A stretch of DNA of 49,893 nucleotides from Dyella mobilis (GTDB lineage: Bacteria; Pseudomonadota; Gammaproteobacteria; Xanthomonadales; Rhodanobacteraceae): positions 1 through 49,893 of the forward strand of contig NZ_JADIKF010000027.1 of the NCBI RefSeq assembly GCF_016904945.1. Reading direction: 5' to 3'. A program made the translations under genes and the position numbers. Below, in pieces: positions 17,187 through 24,970 of this stretch (the stretch's first letter is position 1; each line of letters opens with the position of its first letter). The notes beneath the pieces were generated by a model. The model saw only the letters and a list, made by a program, of their open reading frames with translations, was not told the origin of the DNA and ran no database searches.

Positions 17187-18172
17187 CGCTGGAGAACGCG
17201 CTGCGCGACCGGCCCGAGAACTTCGAGTTCTTCGAGGCGTTGCGCTGGCTGGAATGCGCGTATCCGGACCGCCCGCGACTGGGCCGCTCCGCCAAGCCGG
17301 CAGAAGATGCCGTGCGCTTGTGCCAGACGCCTTCGCTGGCATTCGCGCCGCGCATGGTGGAGCGTTTCGAACGACAGCCCGCAGGCCGGCCGCCGCACAT
17401 GCACGGCCTGTTCTTCGGTTTGTTCGGACCCAACGCGGCGATGCCGCTGCATTTGACCGAGTACGTGCTCGACCGCAAGCACAACGCACGCGACAACACC
17501 TTCATCGCGTTCGCGGACATTTTTCACCATCGCATGCTGAGCCTGTTTTACCGGGTCTGGGCAGACGCGCAGCCCACGGTGCAGCTCGATCGCCCGGCCG
17601 AGGACCGGTTTGGCCTTTACATGGGTGCGTTGGTGGGGTTGTCGACACCCAACCTGCAAGCACGCGATGCTTTGCCGGATCAATACAAACACTTTTTTGC
17701 GGGGCGCCTGTTGGCTCAGGCGCGCAATGCCGAAGGCCTCAAGCATCTGCTGGAACACTTCTTCGACATTCCGGTAAAAATTCTGGAATTCGTCACCGAA
17801 TGGATGCGCCTGCCGGATTCGGCGCACTGCCGGCTGGGCCATTCGCGCGAAGTGGCTGGGTTGGGCATGACGGCCGTGCTCGGCGAATACGTGTGGGGCG
17901 CGCAGCAGCGCTTCCGCTTGCGGCTGGGACCGCTTACGCGTGCGCAGTTCAACAACTTCCTGCCGGGCGGATCGGCATTGAAGCAATTGGTGGCCGCAGT
18001 AAAAACGTACGTGGGCGAGGAAAAGGCCTGGGACGTGCAGCTCGTGCTCAAGCGCGAGGAAGTGCCTGGTACGCGCATGGGGCAGGGTGGCCGCATGGGT
18101 TTGACGACCTGGATGGGCGCTCCCCGGCGCGAGGATGATTGCGACGACGTGGTGTTGCGGCCGGTGGGATAG
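17150..18172 (+). CDS. tssG: T6SS baseplate protein TssG (VasB/ImpH)
   Basis: A 340-aa baseplate wedge subunit that bridges TssF and TssK. Conserved parts are FEFFEALRWLECAYPDRPR, LGRSAKPAEDAVRL, HGLFFGLFGPNAAMPLHLTEY and FIAFADIFHHRMLSLFYRVW. The C-terminus has GSALKQLVAAVKTYVG. It starts inside the last codons of tssF (ATG 17150), implying coupled translation and balanced amounts. Confidence 0.95.
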   Translation: MAGPTRQTPDPVALENALRDRPENFEFFEALRWLECAYPDRPRLGRSAKPAEDAVRLCQTPSLAFAPRMVERFERQPAGRPPHMHGLFFGLFGPNAAMPLHLTEYVLDRKHNARDNTFIAFADIFHHRMLSLFYRVWADAQPTVQLDRPAEDRFGLYMGALVGLSTPNLQARDALPDQYKHFFAGRLLAQARNAEGLKHLLEHFFDIPVKILEFVTEWMRLPDSAHCRLGHSREVAGLGMTAVLGEYVWGAQQRFRLRLGPLTRAQFNNFLPGGSALKQLVAAVKTYVGEEKAWDVQLVLKREEVPGTRMGQGGRMGLTTWMGAPRREDDCDDVVLRPVG

Positions 18173-18231
18173 GCGTGCAGTTGGGGAGGTAGCGCGTCGG
18201 ATTGGTGTAGCAGGCAAGGACGGAGGAAGCC

Positions 18232-18465
18232 GTGATCAGCATCTTTACGCTGTCGGCAGCGATATCTGCGGTTGAAGAAAAGATCCATGGTCTAAGGGAA
18301 CAGATCGCGGTTGCGGATGATCCGGATCTTTCCCTGCTCGAGGAAGAGTTGCTTTGCTTTTCGAAAGCCAGGATGGAGCTGAAGGAGCTGTACGTGAAAG
18401 AGCAAAGAGGGACCAGCAATTTTCCGACTTATGACGAGCTTATCCGGATGACGCCAGCGTCCTGA
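18232..18465 (+). CDS. Small hypothetical protein between tssG and tssH
   Basis: A 77-aa protein starting at GTG 18232 with a good GGAGGAA site. It is mainly helical: an N-terminal ISIFTLSAAISAVEEKIHGL, an acidic centre (DDPDLSLLEEELL), then a charged helix and a C-terminal NFPTYDELIRM. There is no signal peptide or membrane segment. Base composition is visibly closer to 50% G+C than the tss genes around it. The EEKIHGLREQI and EEELLCFSKARMELKELYVKE parts suggest a helical hairpin. Function is unknown; position suggests a ClpV- or sheath-related adaptor. Confidence 0.65.
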   Translation: MISIFTLSAAISAVEEKIHGLREQIAVADDPDLSLLEEELLCFSKARMELKELYVKEQRGTSNFPTYDELIRMTPAS

Positions 18466-18542
18466 CCGTCGTGAGCGTTAACTGAACCTTTCACTCTCTC
18501 CCGAACCAGACGGAGAGACGAATCAACCCAAGGATCGTTGTC

Positions 18543-21275
18543 ATGGCAGAGATCAGTCGCGGCGCCCTGTTCGGCAAACTCAACAAACTTACCTATCGCG
18601 GCATCGAGAGCGCCACGGTGTTCTGCAAGCTGCGTGGCAATCCCTATGTGGAGCTGGTGCACTGGATCCATCAGATCCTGCAGTTGCAGGATTCGGACCT
18701 GCATCGCATCGTCAAGCAGTTCAATATCAATCCGTCCAACCTTGCCGGCGACATCACCGATGCGCTGGACCGGTTGCCACGCGGCTCCAGCACTATTTCC
18801 GACCTGTCCGGCGACGTGGAGGAAGCGGTCGAGCGCGCCTGGGTCTTTGCGACCCTGATGTTCGGCGAAGCGCAAGTGCGCAGCGGCTACCTGATTTTCG
18901 GCGCGCTGCGCACGCGCCATCTGCGCAATGCCTTGCTCAACATCTCCAAGGAATTCGAGAAAATCAAAGTGGAAACCCTGGCGGAAAAATTTGCCGAGGT
19001 GGTAAGCGGCTCGCCCGAAGACGGGCAGAGCGCCAGCGACGGTTTTCGCATGGGCGGCGCTGCGCCGGGTGAGGCCAGCGGCGCCATTCCGCCGGCCCAG
19101 ATGGGCAAACAGGAGGCACTGCGGCAGTTCACCGTCGACCTCACCGAACAGGCGCGCAGCGGCAAGATCGATCCGATCGTGGGGCGCGACGAAGAAATTC
19201 GCCAGGTGGTCGACATTCTCATGCGCCGCCGCCAGAACAACCCGATGCTGGTCGGCGAGGCCGGTGTCGGCAAGACCGCCGTGGTGGAAGGTTTCGCCTT
19301 GCGCATTGCCGCCGGCGACGTGCCACCGCAGTTGAAAGATGTGGAGCTGCGCACGCTCGACGTGGGCCTGTTGCAGGCCGGCGCCAGCATGAAAGGCGAG
19401 TTCGAGAACCGCCTGCGCCAGGTGATCGAAGAAGTGCAGTCTTCGCCCAAGCCGATCATCCTGTTCATCGACGAAGCGCACACCCTGGTCGGCGCCGGCG
19501 GTGCGGCGGGTACCGGCGATGCCGCCAACCTGCTCAAGCCCGCGTTGGCGCGTGGCAACCTGCGCACGGTGGGCGCCACCACCTGGGCCGAGTACAAAAA
19601 GCACATCGAGAAGGATCCGGCGCTGACCCGCCGTTTCCAGACCGTGCAGGTGGACGAGCCCAGCGAAGAGAAGGGCATCCTGATGATGCGCGGCGTGGCC
19701 AGCGTGATGGAGAAGCACCACCGCGTACAGATTCTGGACGAGGCGCTGGAAGCCGCAGTGAGGCTGTCGCATCGCTACATTCCCGCGCGCCAGCTGCCGG
19801 ATAAATCGGTCAGCTTGCTCGATACGGCTTGCGCGCGCGTCGCCATCAGCCAGCATGCCGTGCCGCCGGAAGTGGACGACACGCGCAAGCGCATCCAGGC
19901 GCTGGAAACGGAGCTTGCGATCATCGCCCGCGAGAAGGTTATCGGCGTGAATGTGAGCGAGCGCGAAGCCAGTGCCACGCAAAAGCTGGCCGAACAGCAA
20001 ATCCGGCTGGAAAAGCTCGAGGCCAACTGGCAGGCGGAAAAGGTCCTGGTCGAAAAGATCCTCACCATCCGCGGCAAGCTGCGCGGCGATCTTTCGCCGG
20101 TGGAGGGTACCGGCAGCAAGCTGGAGCAGGCGGCGGCTGCGGAAGCCAAGGCGGTCGAAGCGCCGGCCGAACTCAGCGATGCCGAGCGCACGAGCCTGTT
20201 GGAAGAGTTGCATGGCCTGCAGGCGCAACTGGCCGAGCTGCAAGGCGAGCATCCGCTGATTCTCCCCTCGGTGGATTACACCGCGGTGGGCTCGGTCGTC
20301 GCCGACTGGACCGGCATCCCCGTTGGCCGCATGGTCAAGAGCGAGCTGGAAACGGTGATGAATCTGGCCAAGATCATGAACCAGCGCGTGATCGGCCAGG
20401 ATCACGCCATGGAAATGATCGCCAAGCGCATCCAGACCTCGCGCGCCGGTCTGGACAATCCCAACAAGCCGATCGGCGTATTCATGCTGGCCGGCACCTC
20501 CGGCGTCGGCAAGACCGAAACCGCGCTGGCTCTGGCCGAAGCGCTGTACGGCGGCGAGCAGAATCTCATAACCATCAACATGAGCGAGTTCCAGGAAGCG
20601 CATACGGTTTCCACGCTCAAAGGCGCACCTCCCGGTTACGTCGGCTATGGCGAGGGCGGCGTGCTGACCGAGGCCGTTCGCCGCAAACCCTATAGCGTGG
20701 TGCTGCTGGACGAAGTGGAGAAAGCGCATCCGGACGTGCACGAAATCTTCTTCCAGGTGTTCGACAAGGGCATGATGGAAGACGGCGAAGGTCGTCAGAT
20801 CGATTTCAAGAACACGCTGATTCTGCTCACCACCAATGCCGGCACCGAGCTGATCGCCAGCATGTGCAAGGATCCGGAGTTGATGCCCGATCCGGACGGC
20901 ATGTCCAAGGCATTGCGCGAACCGCTGCTGAAAATCTTCCCGCCTGCGCTGCTCGGCCGCCTGGTGACGATTCCGTATTACCCGCTCAGCGAAATCATGC
21001 TGGGCGAGATCGTCAAGCTGCAGCTGGGCCGCATCAAGAAGCGCATCGAGGCGCGCTACAAGATTCCGTTCGAGTTCAACGACGACGTAGTGAAGCTCGT
21101 AGTGAGCCGTTGCACGGAAAGCGAATCGGGCGGCCGCATGATCGACGCGATTCTCACCAATACCATGCTGCCGGACGTCAGCCGCGAGTTCCTCTTGCGC
21201 ATGATCGATGGCAAGGCGGTGGGAGGCGTGAACGTCGGAGTGAACGGACAGGATTTCGATTACGGCTTTGCATGA
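18543..21275 (+). CDS. clpV: T6SS AAA+ ATPase ClpV (TssH)
   Basis: ClpV disassembles contracted TssBC sheaths so the machine can reset. The 910-aa protein begins with a Clp-N-like domain (FGKLNKLTYRGIESATVFCK). The first AAA module has Walker A GEAGVGKTAV (about residues 238-247) and Walker B ILFIDEAHTLVGAG. A central coiled coil spans about 440-500, and the second AAA module has GTSGVGKTETALALAEAL (about 651) and VVLLDEVEKAHPDVHE. The insert between modules containing EAKAVEAPAELSDAERT slightly lengthens the linker. A modest AAGGA site lies upstream of ATG 18543. Confidence 0.96.
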   Translation: MAEISRGALFGKLNKLTYRGIESATVFCKLRGNPYVELVHWIHQILQLQDSDLHRIVKQFNINPSNLAGDITDALDRLPRGSSTISDLSGDVEEAVERAWVFATLMFGEAQVRSGYLIFGALRTRHLRNALLNISKEFEKIKVETLAEKFAEVVSGSPEDGQSASDGFRMGGAAPGEASGAIPPAQMGKQEALRQFTVDLTEQARSGKIDPIVGRDEEIRQVVDILMRRRQNNPMLVGEAGVGKTAVVEGFALRIAAGDVPPQLKDVELRTLDVGLLQAGASMKGEFENRLRQVIEEVQSSPKPIILFIDEAHTLVGAGGAAGTGDAANLLKPALARGNLRTVGATTWAEYKKHIEKDPALTRRFQTVQVDEPSEEKGILMMRGVASVMEKHHRVQILDEALEAAVRLSHRYIPARQLPDKSVSLLDTACARVAISQHAVPPEVDDTRKRIQALETELAIIAREKVIGVNVSEREASATQKLAEQQIRLEKLEANWQAEKVLVEKILTIRGKLRGDLSPVEGTGSKLEQAAAAEAKAVEAPAELSDAERTSLLEELHGLQAQLAELQGEHPLILPSVDYTAVGSVVADWTGIPVGRMVKSELETVMNLAKIMNQRVIGQDHAMEMIAKRIQTSRAGLDNPNKPIGVFMLAGTSGVGKTETALALAEALYGGEQNLITINMSEFQEAHTVSTLKGAPPGYVGYGEGGVLTEAVRRKPYSVVLLDEVEKAHPDVHEIFFQVFDKGMMEDGEGRQIDFKNTLILLTTNAGTELIASMCKDPELMPDPDGMSKALREPLLKIFPPALLGRLVTIPYYPLSEIMLGEIVKLQLGRIKKRIEARYKIPFEFNDDVVKLVVSRCTESESGGRMIDAILTNTMLPDVSREFLLRMIDGKAVGGVNVGVNGQDFDYGFA

Positions 21276-21368
21276 CGAGATGGAGGAACGGGACGGCCTG
21301 ATTCTTCCAGAGTGCTGATCGTGAGCAAGGGCGGACCGAATCAATCCGCCCTTGCCGGAAGGCGAGGA

Positions 21369-21602
21369 ATGAAAATCGAACTGGACGATGCCTTGATGCA
21401 GAAGGTCGGCGTGGACGGGAAGGAGGCGTTGGAGCTCCTGGCGATCGCGCTATACAAGTACAAGGGCATTCACGGTTCGTTGGCCGGAAAGTTGATCGGG
21501 AAGAGCGAGTTCGAGTTTCACCAGTTGCTGTCCCGGGCAGGAGAAACGGTCAATTACGGCGTCGACGATCTCGTGGATGACATGCGCAATCACGATCTAT
21601 AG
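21369..21602 (+). CDS. UPF0175-like small protein
   Basis: A 77-aa product begins MKIELDDALMQKVGVDGKEA at ATG 21369, preceded by GGCGAGGA; the frame is open 57 nt farther but without a better site. The pattern ALELLAIALYKYKGI, then GKSEFEFHQLLSRAG, then VNYGVDDLVDDM is the UPF0175 signature (a small helix-turn-helix fold, some members considered antitoxin-like). It lies 94 bp after clpV and 98 bp before the exported blade-like gene. In this locus it could be a regulator or an immunity-like factor; nothing in the sequence decides. Confidence 0.75.
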   Translation: MKIELDDALMQKVGVDGKEALELLAIALYKYKGIHGSLAGKLIGKSEFEFHQLLSRAGETVNYGVDDLVDDMRNHDL

Positions 21603-21613
21603 GGAGTGTCGTC

Positions 21614-21703
21614 ATGGGCCGGAATGTGGCTGGTCAGGTGGCGGCGAACGTTTCCGGAAGCTGGGCAACGGCGCGCATTCGGAGCGGCGGAGGTCGGCAA
21701 TGA
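21614..21703 (+). CDS. Possible 29-aa leader peptide
   Basis: ATG 21614 with GGGAG upstream opens a short frame (MGRNVAGQVAANVSGSWATA, then nine more codons) whose TGA overlaps the next gene's ATG by 4 bp at 21700-21703. The ATGA overlap suggests translational coupling rather than chance, but no family is recognisable. It may be only a leader for the exported protein. Confidence 0.35.
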   Translation: MGRNVAGQVAANVSGSWATARIRSGGGRQ

Positions 21704-22152
21704 ATGTGCGTGGCGTGTCCTGGGCCATGGGGCTGCTGTGGTTGCCGTTGGTGGCACAGGCTTGCGATCTTGCTCCGGTGGTCATTGCAGCTGGTACGGC
21801 GAAGGTTGGCGACGTCGTCGTGAATTTTGGCGAGGCGGATGACTCCGTTCACCCCAGCGCCTGGCAAGGGCCGTTGCGTATAAGCAAAAGCGGGGCTCCG
21901 GCTTGCTCGGTCGATAGCGAGGTATCGATCGCCGAACAGCCGGTGATGTATGGGAACGGGGTTTTGTACGTCTCGACTTATTCGGGCAGCGACGATCGTG
22001 TTTACGCACTCGATACGCAAACGTGCGGAATTCTCTGGCGAAGCAACGGCTTTTCCGCAAAGCCTGTTTTCAAGAGGGACAGGCTGGTCATGGATGGAAA
22101 AGTAATGCTCATCGATCCGGCTTGCCGGCCATTGGATTCCCATCACGAGTGA
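21700..22152 (+). CDS. Exported protein with PQQ-blade-like motif
   Basis: A 150-aa protein starting at ATG 21700 (CGGAGG site at about 21688). A signal peptide is clear (GVSWAMGLLWLPLVAQA before C22). The C-terminal half contains GVLYVSTYSGSDDRVYALD and CGILWRS, which look like a single quinoprotein-type beta-propeller blade (YALDxxxGxxLW). Five cysteines are present, four after the signal peptide, consistent with periplasmic disulphides. It sits between the UPF0175-like gene and the deaminase-like gene. It may be an immunity or accessory factor of the island, but no direct evidence fixes this. Confidence 0.7.
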   Translation: MNVRGVSWAMGLLWLPLVAQACDLAPVVIAAGTAKVGDVVVNFGEADDSVHPSAWQGPLRISKSGAPACSVDSEVSIAEQPVMYGNGVLYVSTYSGSDDRVYALDTQTCGILWRSNGFSAKPVFKRDRLVMDGKVMLIDPACRPLDSHHE

Positions 22153-22202
22153 TGCGCCATCGCATCAGGGCGGAACGCTAGAACGCGCCGAAGGAGAATT
22201 TT

Positions 22203-23336
22203 ATGCCTAAGAAGCTTCATGATTTCTGGACGACGGATGTGCCTGCGCTCGGCGAGGGCAAGAATGTGGCCGGCTTCATTCTCGGCAACAAGTTCAAATA
22301 CGTCGTGTCGGAAAACGTTGCCCTGCCGGCGGCGGTCAATGCATTGCAGTTGTGCAACAAGAGGGGGCGTGTCTACACCAACTCGGCGGACGCCCTGAAA
22401 TGGTTGAAGCATTACCCGGCCTTGAACATCAAATCGTCCGCCAACCTGGTGGCCGACAACGGCGACGGTGCCAAAAGCATTACGCCTGAACGCGTCGCCG
22501 TGCTGACGTGGCCCAAGCAGATTGAATCTTTGGGATTTACCGGGCCGCTGGCGGGGGGCGGGCTGTACGCCGCCGCTTCGAGCGTGATGGCCCAGGGGAA
22601 GGCTTACGCGCCGGCATCAGGCAAGGATAAGGCGCTGGTCAGTGCTTTGCGCTATTACATGCTTGCAGCGTATTCGCTGGTGGACATAAGCGCCGAAGAA
22701 TCCTTCGCGGGACTGAAGAATTACGTTGGCGCGCTGCTGGTGAGCGATGCCGGCGAGATACTGAGTGCCGGCATCAACACCGGTGCCTTCCGGCATGCCG
22801 AGGTAAGCATGCTGCTGTCCTACTTCCGCAAGAATCCCGGCGTTACCAAGATTCCCGAGCGGAGCATCATTTTCAGTACGTTGACGCCCTGCAGGGGATG
22901 CACCGGATATCTGGAATTGAGCAAGTCCGCCAGCAGCGTCATCTACTTCGGGCAGATGGACACCGGAAAGGACGGCAAGGTGGGGGCAAAGATTTCCAAG
23001 CAGCTGAGCGACCAGACCAAGGCGCCGCAGGGAGTGGAAAAGGAAAAGTTCTCGATCAAGCTGGAAGACGAGGTCGGGGCGGTCGTAACACTCGCCACCT
23101 GCAGCAAGATCAACAAGACGCAGATCGACACCGGCCTGTCCAATTGCATGGGCGAAGGATCCATCGCTACCCAGATCGGTCATTCCGCGGATGCGAAGAA
23201 GGTGCTGCGGTCGGCAAGCGAAGCACTCATACACAAAGTGCTCAAGGATCGCCCTGCCGATGCGGAGCAGGACGTGAAGCACCAAGTATTGCAGTACGTG
23301 TGTTCGTGGCTGGGGACGGTCAAGCTGGGCGCATGA
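22203..23336 (+). CDS. Deaminase-fold protein, candidate T6SS effector
   Basis: A 377-aa protein with a strong ribosome site (AAGGAGA before ATG 22203) and no signal peptide. The middle holds a cytidine-deaminase-like zinc site: strands in VGALLVSDAGEILSAGINTG, then HAE at 198-200 and PCRGC at 229-233. Together these give the H(A)E/PCxxC metal and proton-shuttle set. Family knowledge: the deaminase superfamily includes nucleotide-salvage and RNA/DNA-editing enzymes and many secreted polymorphic toxins, some delivered by T6SS. The N-terminal ~150 residues have no recognised fold and could be a targeting domain; the C-terminus adds about 120 residues. Position in the T6SS locus, a few hundred bases before a PAAR gene, suggests an effector. 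A stand-alone editing enzyme of the Bd3614-like type is the main alternative. Confidence 0.75.
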   Translation: MPKKLHDFWTTDVPALGEGKNVAGFILGNKFKYVVSENVALPAAVNALQLCNKRGRVYTNSADALKWLKHYPALNIKSSANLVADNGDGAKSITPERVAVLTWPKQIESLGFTGPLAGGGLYAAASSVMAQGKAYAPASGKDKALVSALRYYMLAAYSLVDISAEESFAGLKNYVGALLVSDAGEILSAGINTGAFRHAEVSMLLSYFRKNPGVTKIPERSIIFSTLTPCRGCTGYLELSKSASSVIYFGQMDTGKDGKVGAKISKQLSDQTKAPQGVEKEKFSIKLEDEVGAVVTLATCSKINKTQIDTGLSNCMGEGSIATQIGHSADAKKVLRSASEALIHKVLKDRPADAEQDVKHQVLQYVCSWLGTVKLGA

Positions 23337-23366
23337 GGTCGGGGTGCAGTCGAGAGTGATCCGGTC

Positions 23367-23879
23367 ATGGGTGTCCGTAACGTGGTGTTGATGGTGTACA
23401 GCGTGCTCTTTGTGTCGGTGCCGCCCGCATGGGTATCGACCGCGGCCAGGGCGGCTGATCCCCCGCCGAGGGATGCTGCCCGATCAACCGCAAACTCATC
23501 GCAGGAAGCCGTTTTGGCGAACCAGGATATGCCCAGCCCAAGCCGTCCATCTCCCCCCGTGGTGGAGCCGGTCGTCTATAAAGGTGTCCGCTATGAGCAG
23601 GATCTGCAAAGCTACCGGCACGGCGGGACCCAGCCGGGAGGATATTTGGCCGCGGTAGACGTAAAATCCAACGAGCGGCTGTGGATGCTGAAAGTCTATG
23701 AGGTACCCGGCCAGGATGCCGCCGGGGTCAGTACGCCGGGGCGCTATTTTCGAAGCATGCGGTTGCTGCAGGATCGCGGGGAAATCGAGATCGAGAACGA
23801 GGTTGGCGGCAAGTACGTCGTCGATCTGAGCAAACGGACTTCCACCTGGATATCGGGGCCCGATTCGGGGCACGGATGA
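23367..23879 (+). CDS. Exported hypothetical protein next to the PAAR gene
   Basis: A 170-aa product with an N-terminal signal segment (VVLMVYSVLFVSVPPAW, then AARA). A Pro/Ser-rich linker (about residues 30-66) precedes a globular part with VVYKGVRYEQ, GYLAAVDVKSNERLWMLKVYE and GGKYVVDLSKRTSTW. The AAVDVxSxExLW core resembles the PQQ-blade motif also seen in the 21700 gene. The start could be ATG 23367 or 23391. It lies 30 bp after the deaminase-like gene. Export argues against it being cytosolic immunity to that enzyme; a periplasmic accessory or adaptor role is equally possible. Confidence 0.65.
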   Translation: MGVRNVVLMVYSVLFVSVPPAWVSTAARAADPPPRDAARSTANSSQEAVLANQDMPSPSRPSPPVVEPVVYKGVRYEQDLQSYRHGGTQPGGYLAAVDVKSNERLWMLKVYEVPGQDAAGVSTPGRYFRSMRLLQDRGEIEIENEVGGKYVVDLSKRTSTWISGPDSGHG

Positions 23880-23946
23880 CTGGGGGACAGAGGTAACGGT
23901 ACCGGGCTGCGCGCTACCCGCCGGCCAAATGGACGAGGACTGGATC

Positions 23947-24234
23947 ATGCCACCTGCTGCACGCCTTACCGATATGCACACTTGCCCCATGACCACCGGG
24001 CCGGTGCCCCACGTTGGCGGTCCCATTGCGGGGCCCGGCGCGCCGACCGTCCTGATCGGCGGTCTGCCTGCCGCCTGCGTGGGCGACATTGCGGTTTGTG
24101 TCGGTCCGCCGGATGCGATTGCGATGGGCTCGCCGAAGGTTTTGGTGGGAGGGCGCCCCGTGGCGCGGCTGGGCGACAGCACAGCGCACGGCGGAGTGAT
24201 CGTATTGGGCTGCTTTACGGTGTTGATCAGCTGA
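23947..24234 (+). CDS. PAAR-domain spike-tip protein
   Basis: A 95-aa PAAR protein that caps the VgrG trimer and sharpens the T6SS needle. I choose ATG 23947 because GAGGA lies 7 bp upstream; an ATG at 23929 is in frame but poorly served. PAAR features are MPPAARLTDMHTCP at the start, repeated hydrophobic-Gly turns (PTVLIGGLPAACVGDIAVC, PKVLVGGRPVARLGDSTAHG) and the zinc-site His/Cys residues. There is no toxin extension, so it would carry cargo by adaptor or non-covalently. The deaminase and the lipase, on either side, are the obvious candidate cargos. Confidence 0.93.
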   Translation: MPPAARLTDMHTCPMTTGPVPHVGGPIAGPGAPTVLIGGLPAACVGDIAVCVGPPDAIAMGSPKVLVGGRPVARLGDSTAHGGVIVLGCFTVLIS

Positions 24235-24359
24235 GCGGCAATCGTCTGCAGCAGCGCATCGTGCGGGTCACGACAGTGACACTTGAAGGGTTTACACCTT
24301 AATGCCGGGATTGGTTGCAGGTGAGGCTAAAGCGCCTCGTCATTACGAAGGAACGCATT

Positions 24360-24932
24360 ATGGGATCTGCAAGGCGCGCTGAAGCGCGACGTGGAACGGG
24401 GTTCGGGGGAGGGGTCTTGAGTTTCAGCAAATCGAATCTTCGCAGGCGGCAGCAGGCGCGGCGGACCACTTTGGTGGGTGCGCTGGGATTGCTGGTGTTT
24501 TTGTTGTCGGGATTATCAGAGGGATGTGCAATGAGTGCGTTTGATCGTTTGGTGCTGTTTTCCGAAGTTCACGGCACGGTGCTGAAAGAAGGCAAGCCCG
24601 TGGAGGGCGCCCGGCTCACCCAGACTGTGGTTTGGTCGGACAACAAGAACGAGATTCCGGCGCAGCATGCCGTAACCGATGGGCAGGGAAGCTTTTCGTT
24701 TCCGACCATCGAGCACAAGCCCGGCATCCTTCGCATGGTTCCGCACCAGCCGGTGATACTCGAGAAAATCATGATCGACTATCAAGGCGTCGAATACACG
24801 GCGTGGCGCCATACCAAAGACACCTACGACGCCAATTCCGAGATGAACGGAAAGCCCATCAACCTGGTCTGCGAGCTCACTCGCGAGCCGGATTTCGAGG
24901 GCACGCACTACGGCATTTGCAAAGCCATCTGA
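24360..24932 (+). CDS. DUF6795-like membrane-anchored protein, possible lipase immunity
   Basis: A 190-aa product starting at ATG 24360 with GAAGGAA upstream. A basic N-terminal tail (several Arg) leads to one membrane segment (TTLVGALGLLVFLLSGLSEG). After it comes a beta-sandwich-like domain beginning FDRLVLFSEVHGTVLKEG and KPVEGARL, with VTDGQGSFSFPTI. This carboxypeptidase-regulatory-like, DUF6795-type pattern I recognise from Gram-negative secretion loci. It faces the periplasm if the tail stays inside. It is 38 bp before the class 3 lipase gene, and a truncated copy of it follows that gene, a layout common for effector-immunity sets. A shorter start at 24531 is possible. Confidence 0.65.
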   Translation: MGSARRAEARRGTGFGGGVLSFSKSNLRRRQQARRTTLVGALGLLVFLLSGLSEGCAMSAFDRLVLFSEVHGTVLKEGKPVEGARLTQTVVWSDNKNEIPAQHAVTDGQGSFSFPTIEHKPGILRMVPHQPVILEKIMIDYQGVEYTAWRHTKDTYDANSEMNGKPINLVCELTREPDFEGTHYGICKAI

Positions 24933-24970
24933 CAAACGCTTCGCTCGTTTCTTAAAAGGAGATAGGAACA

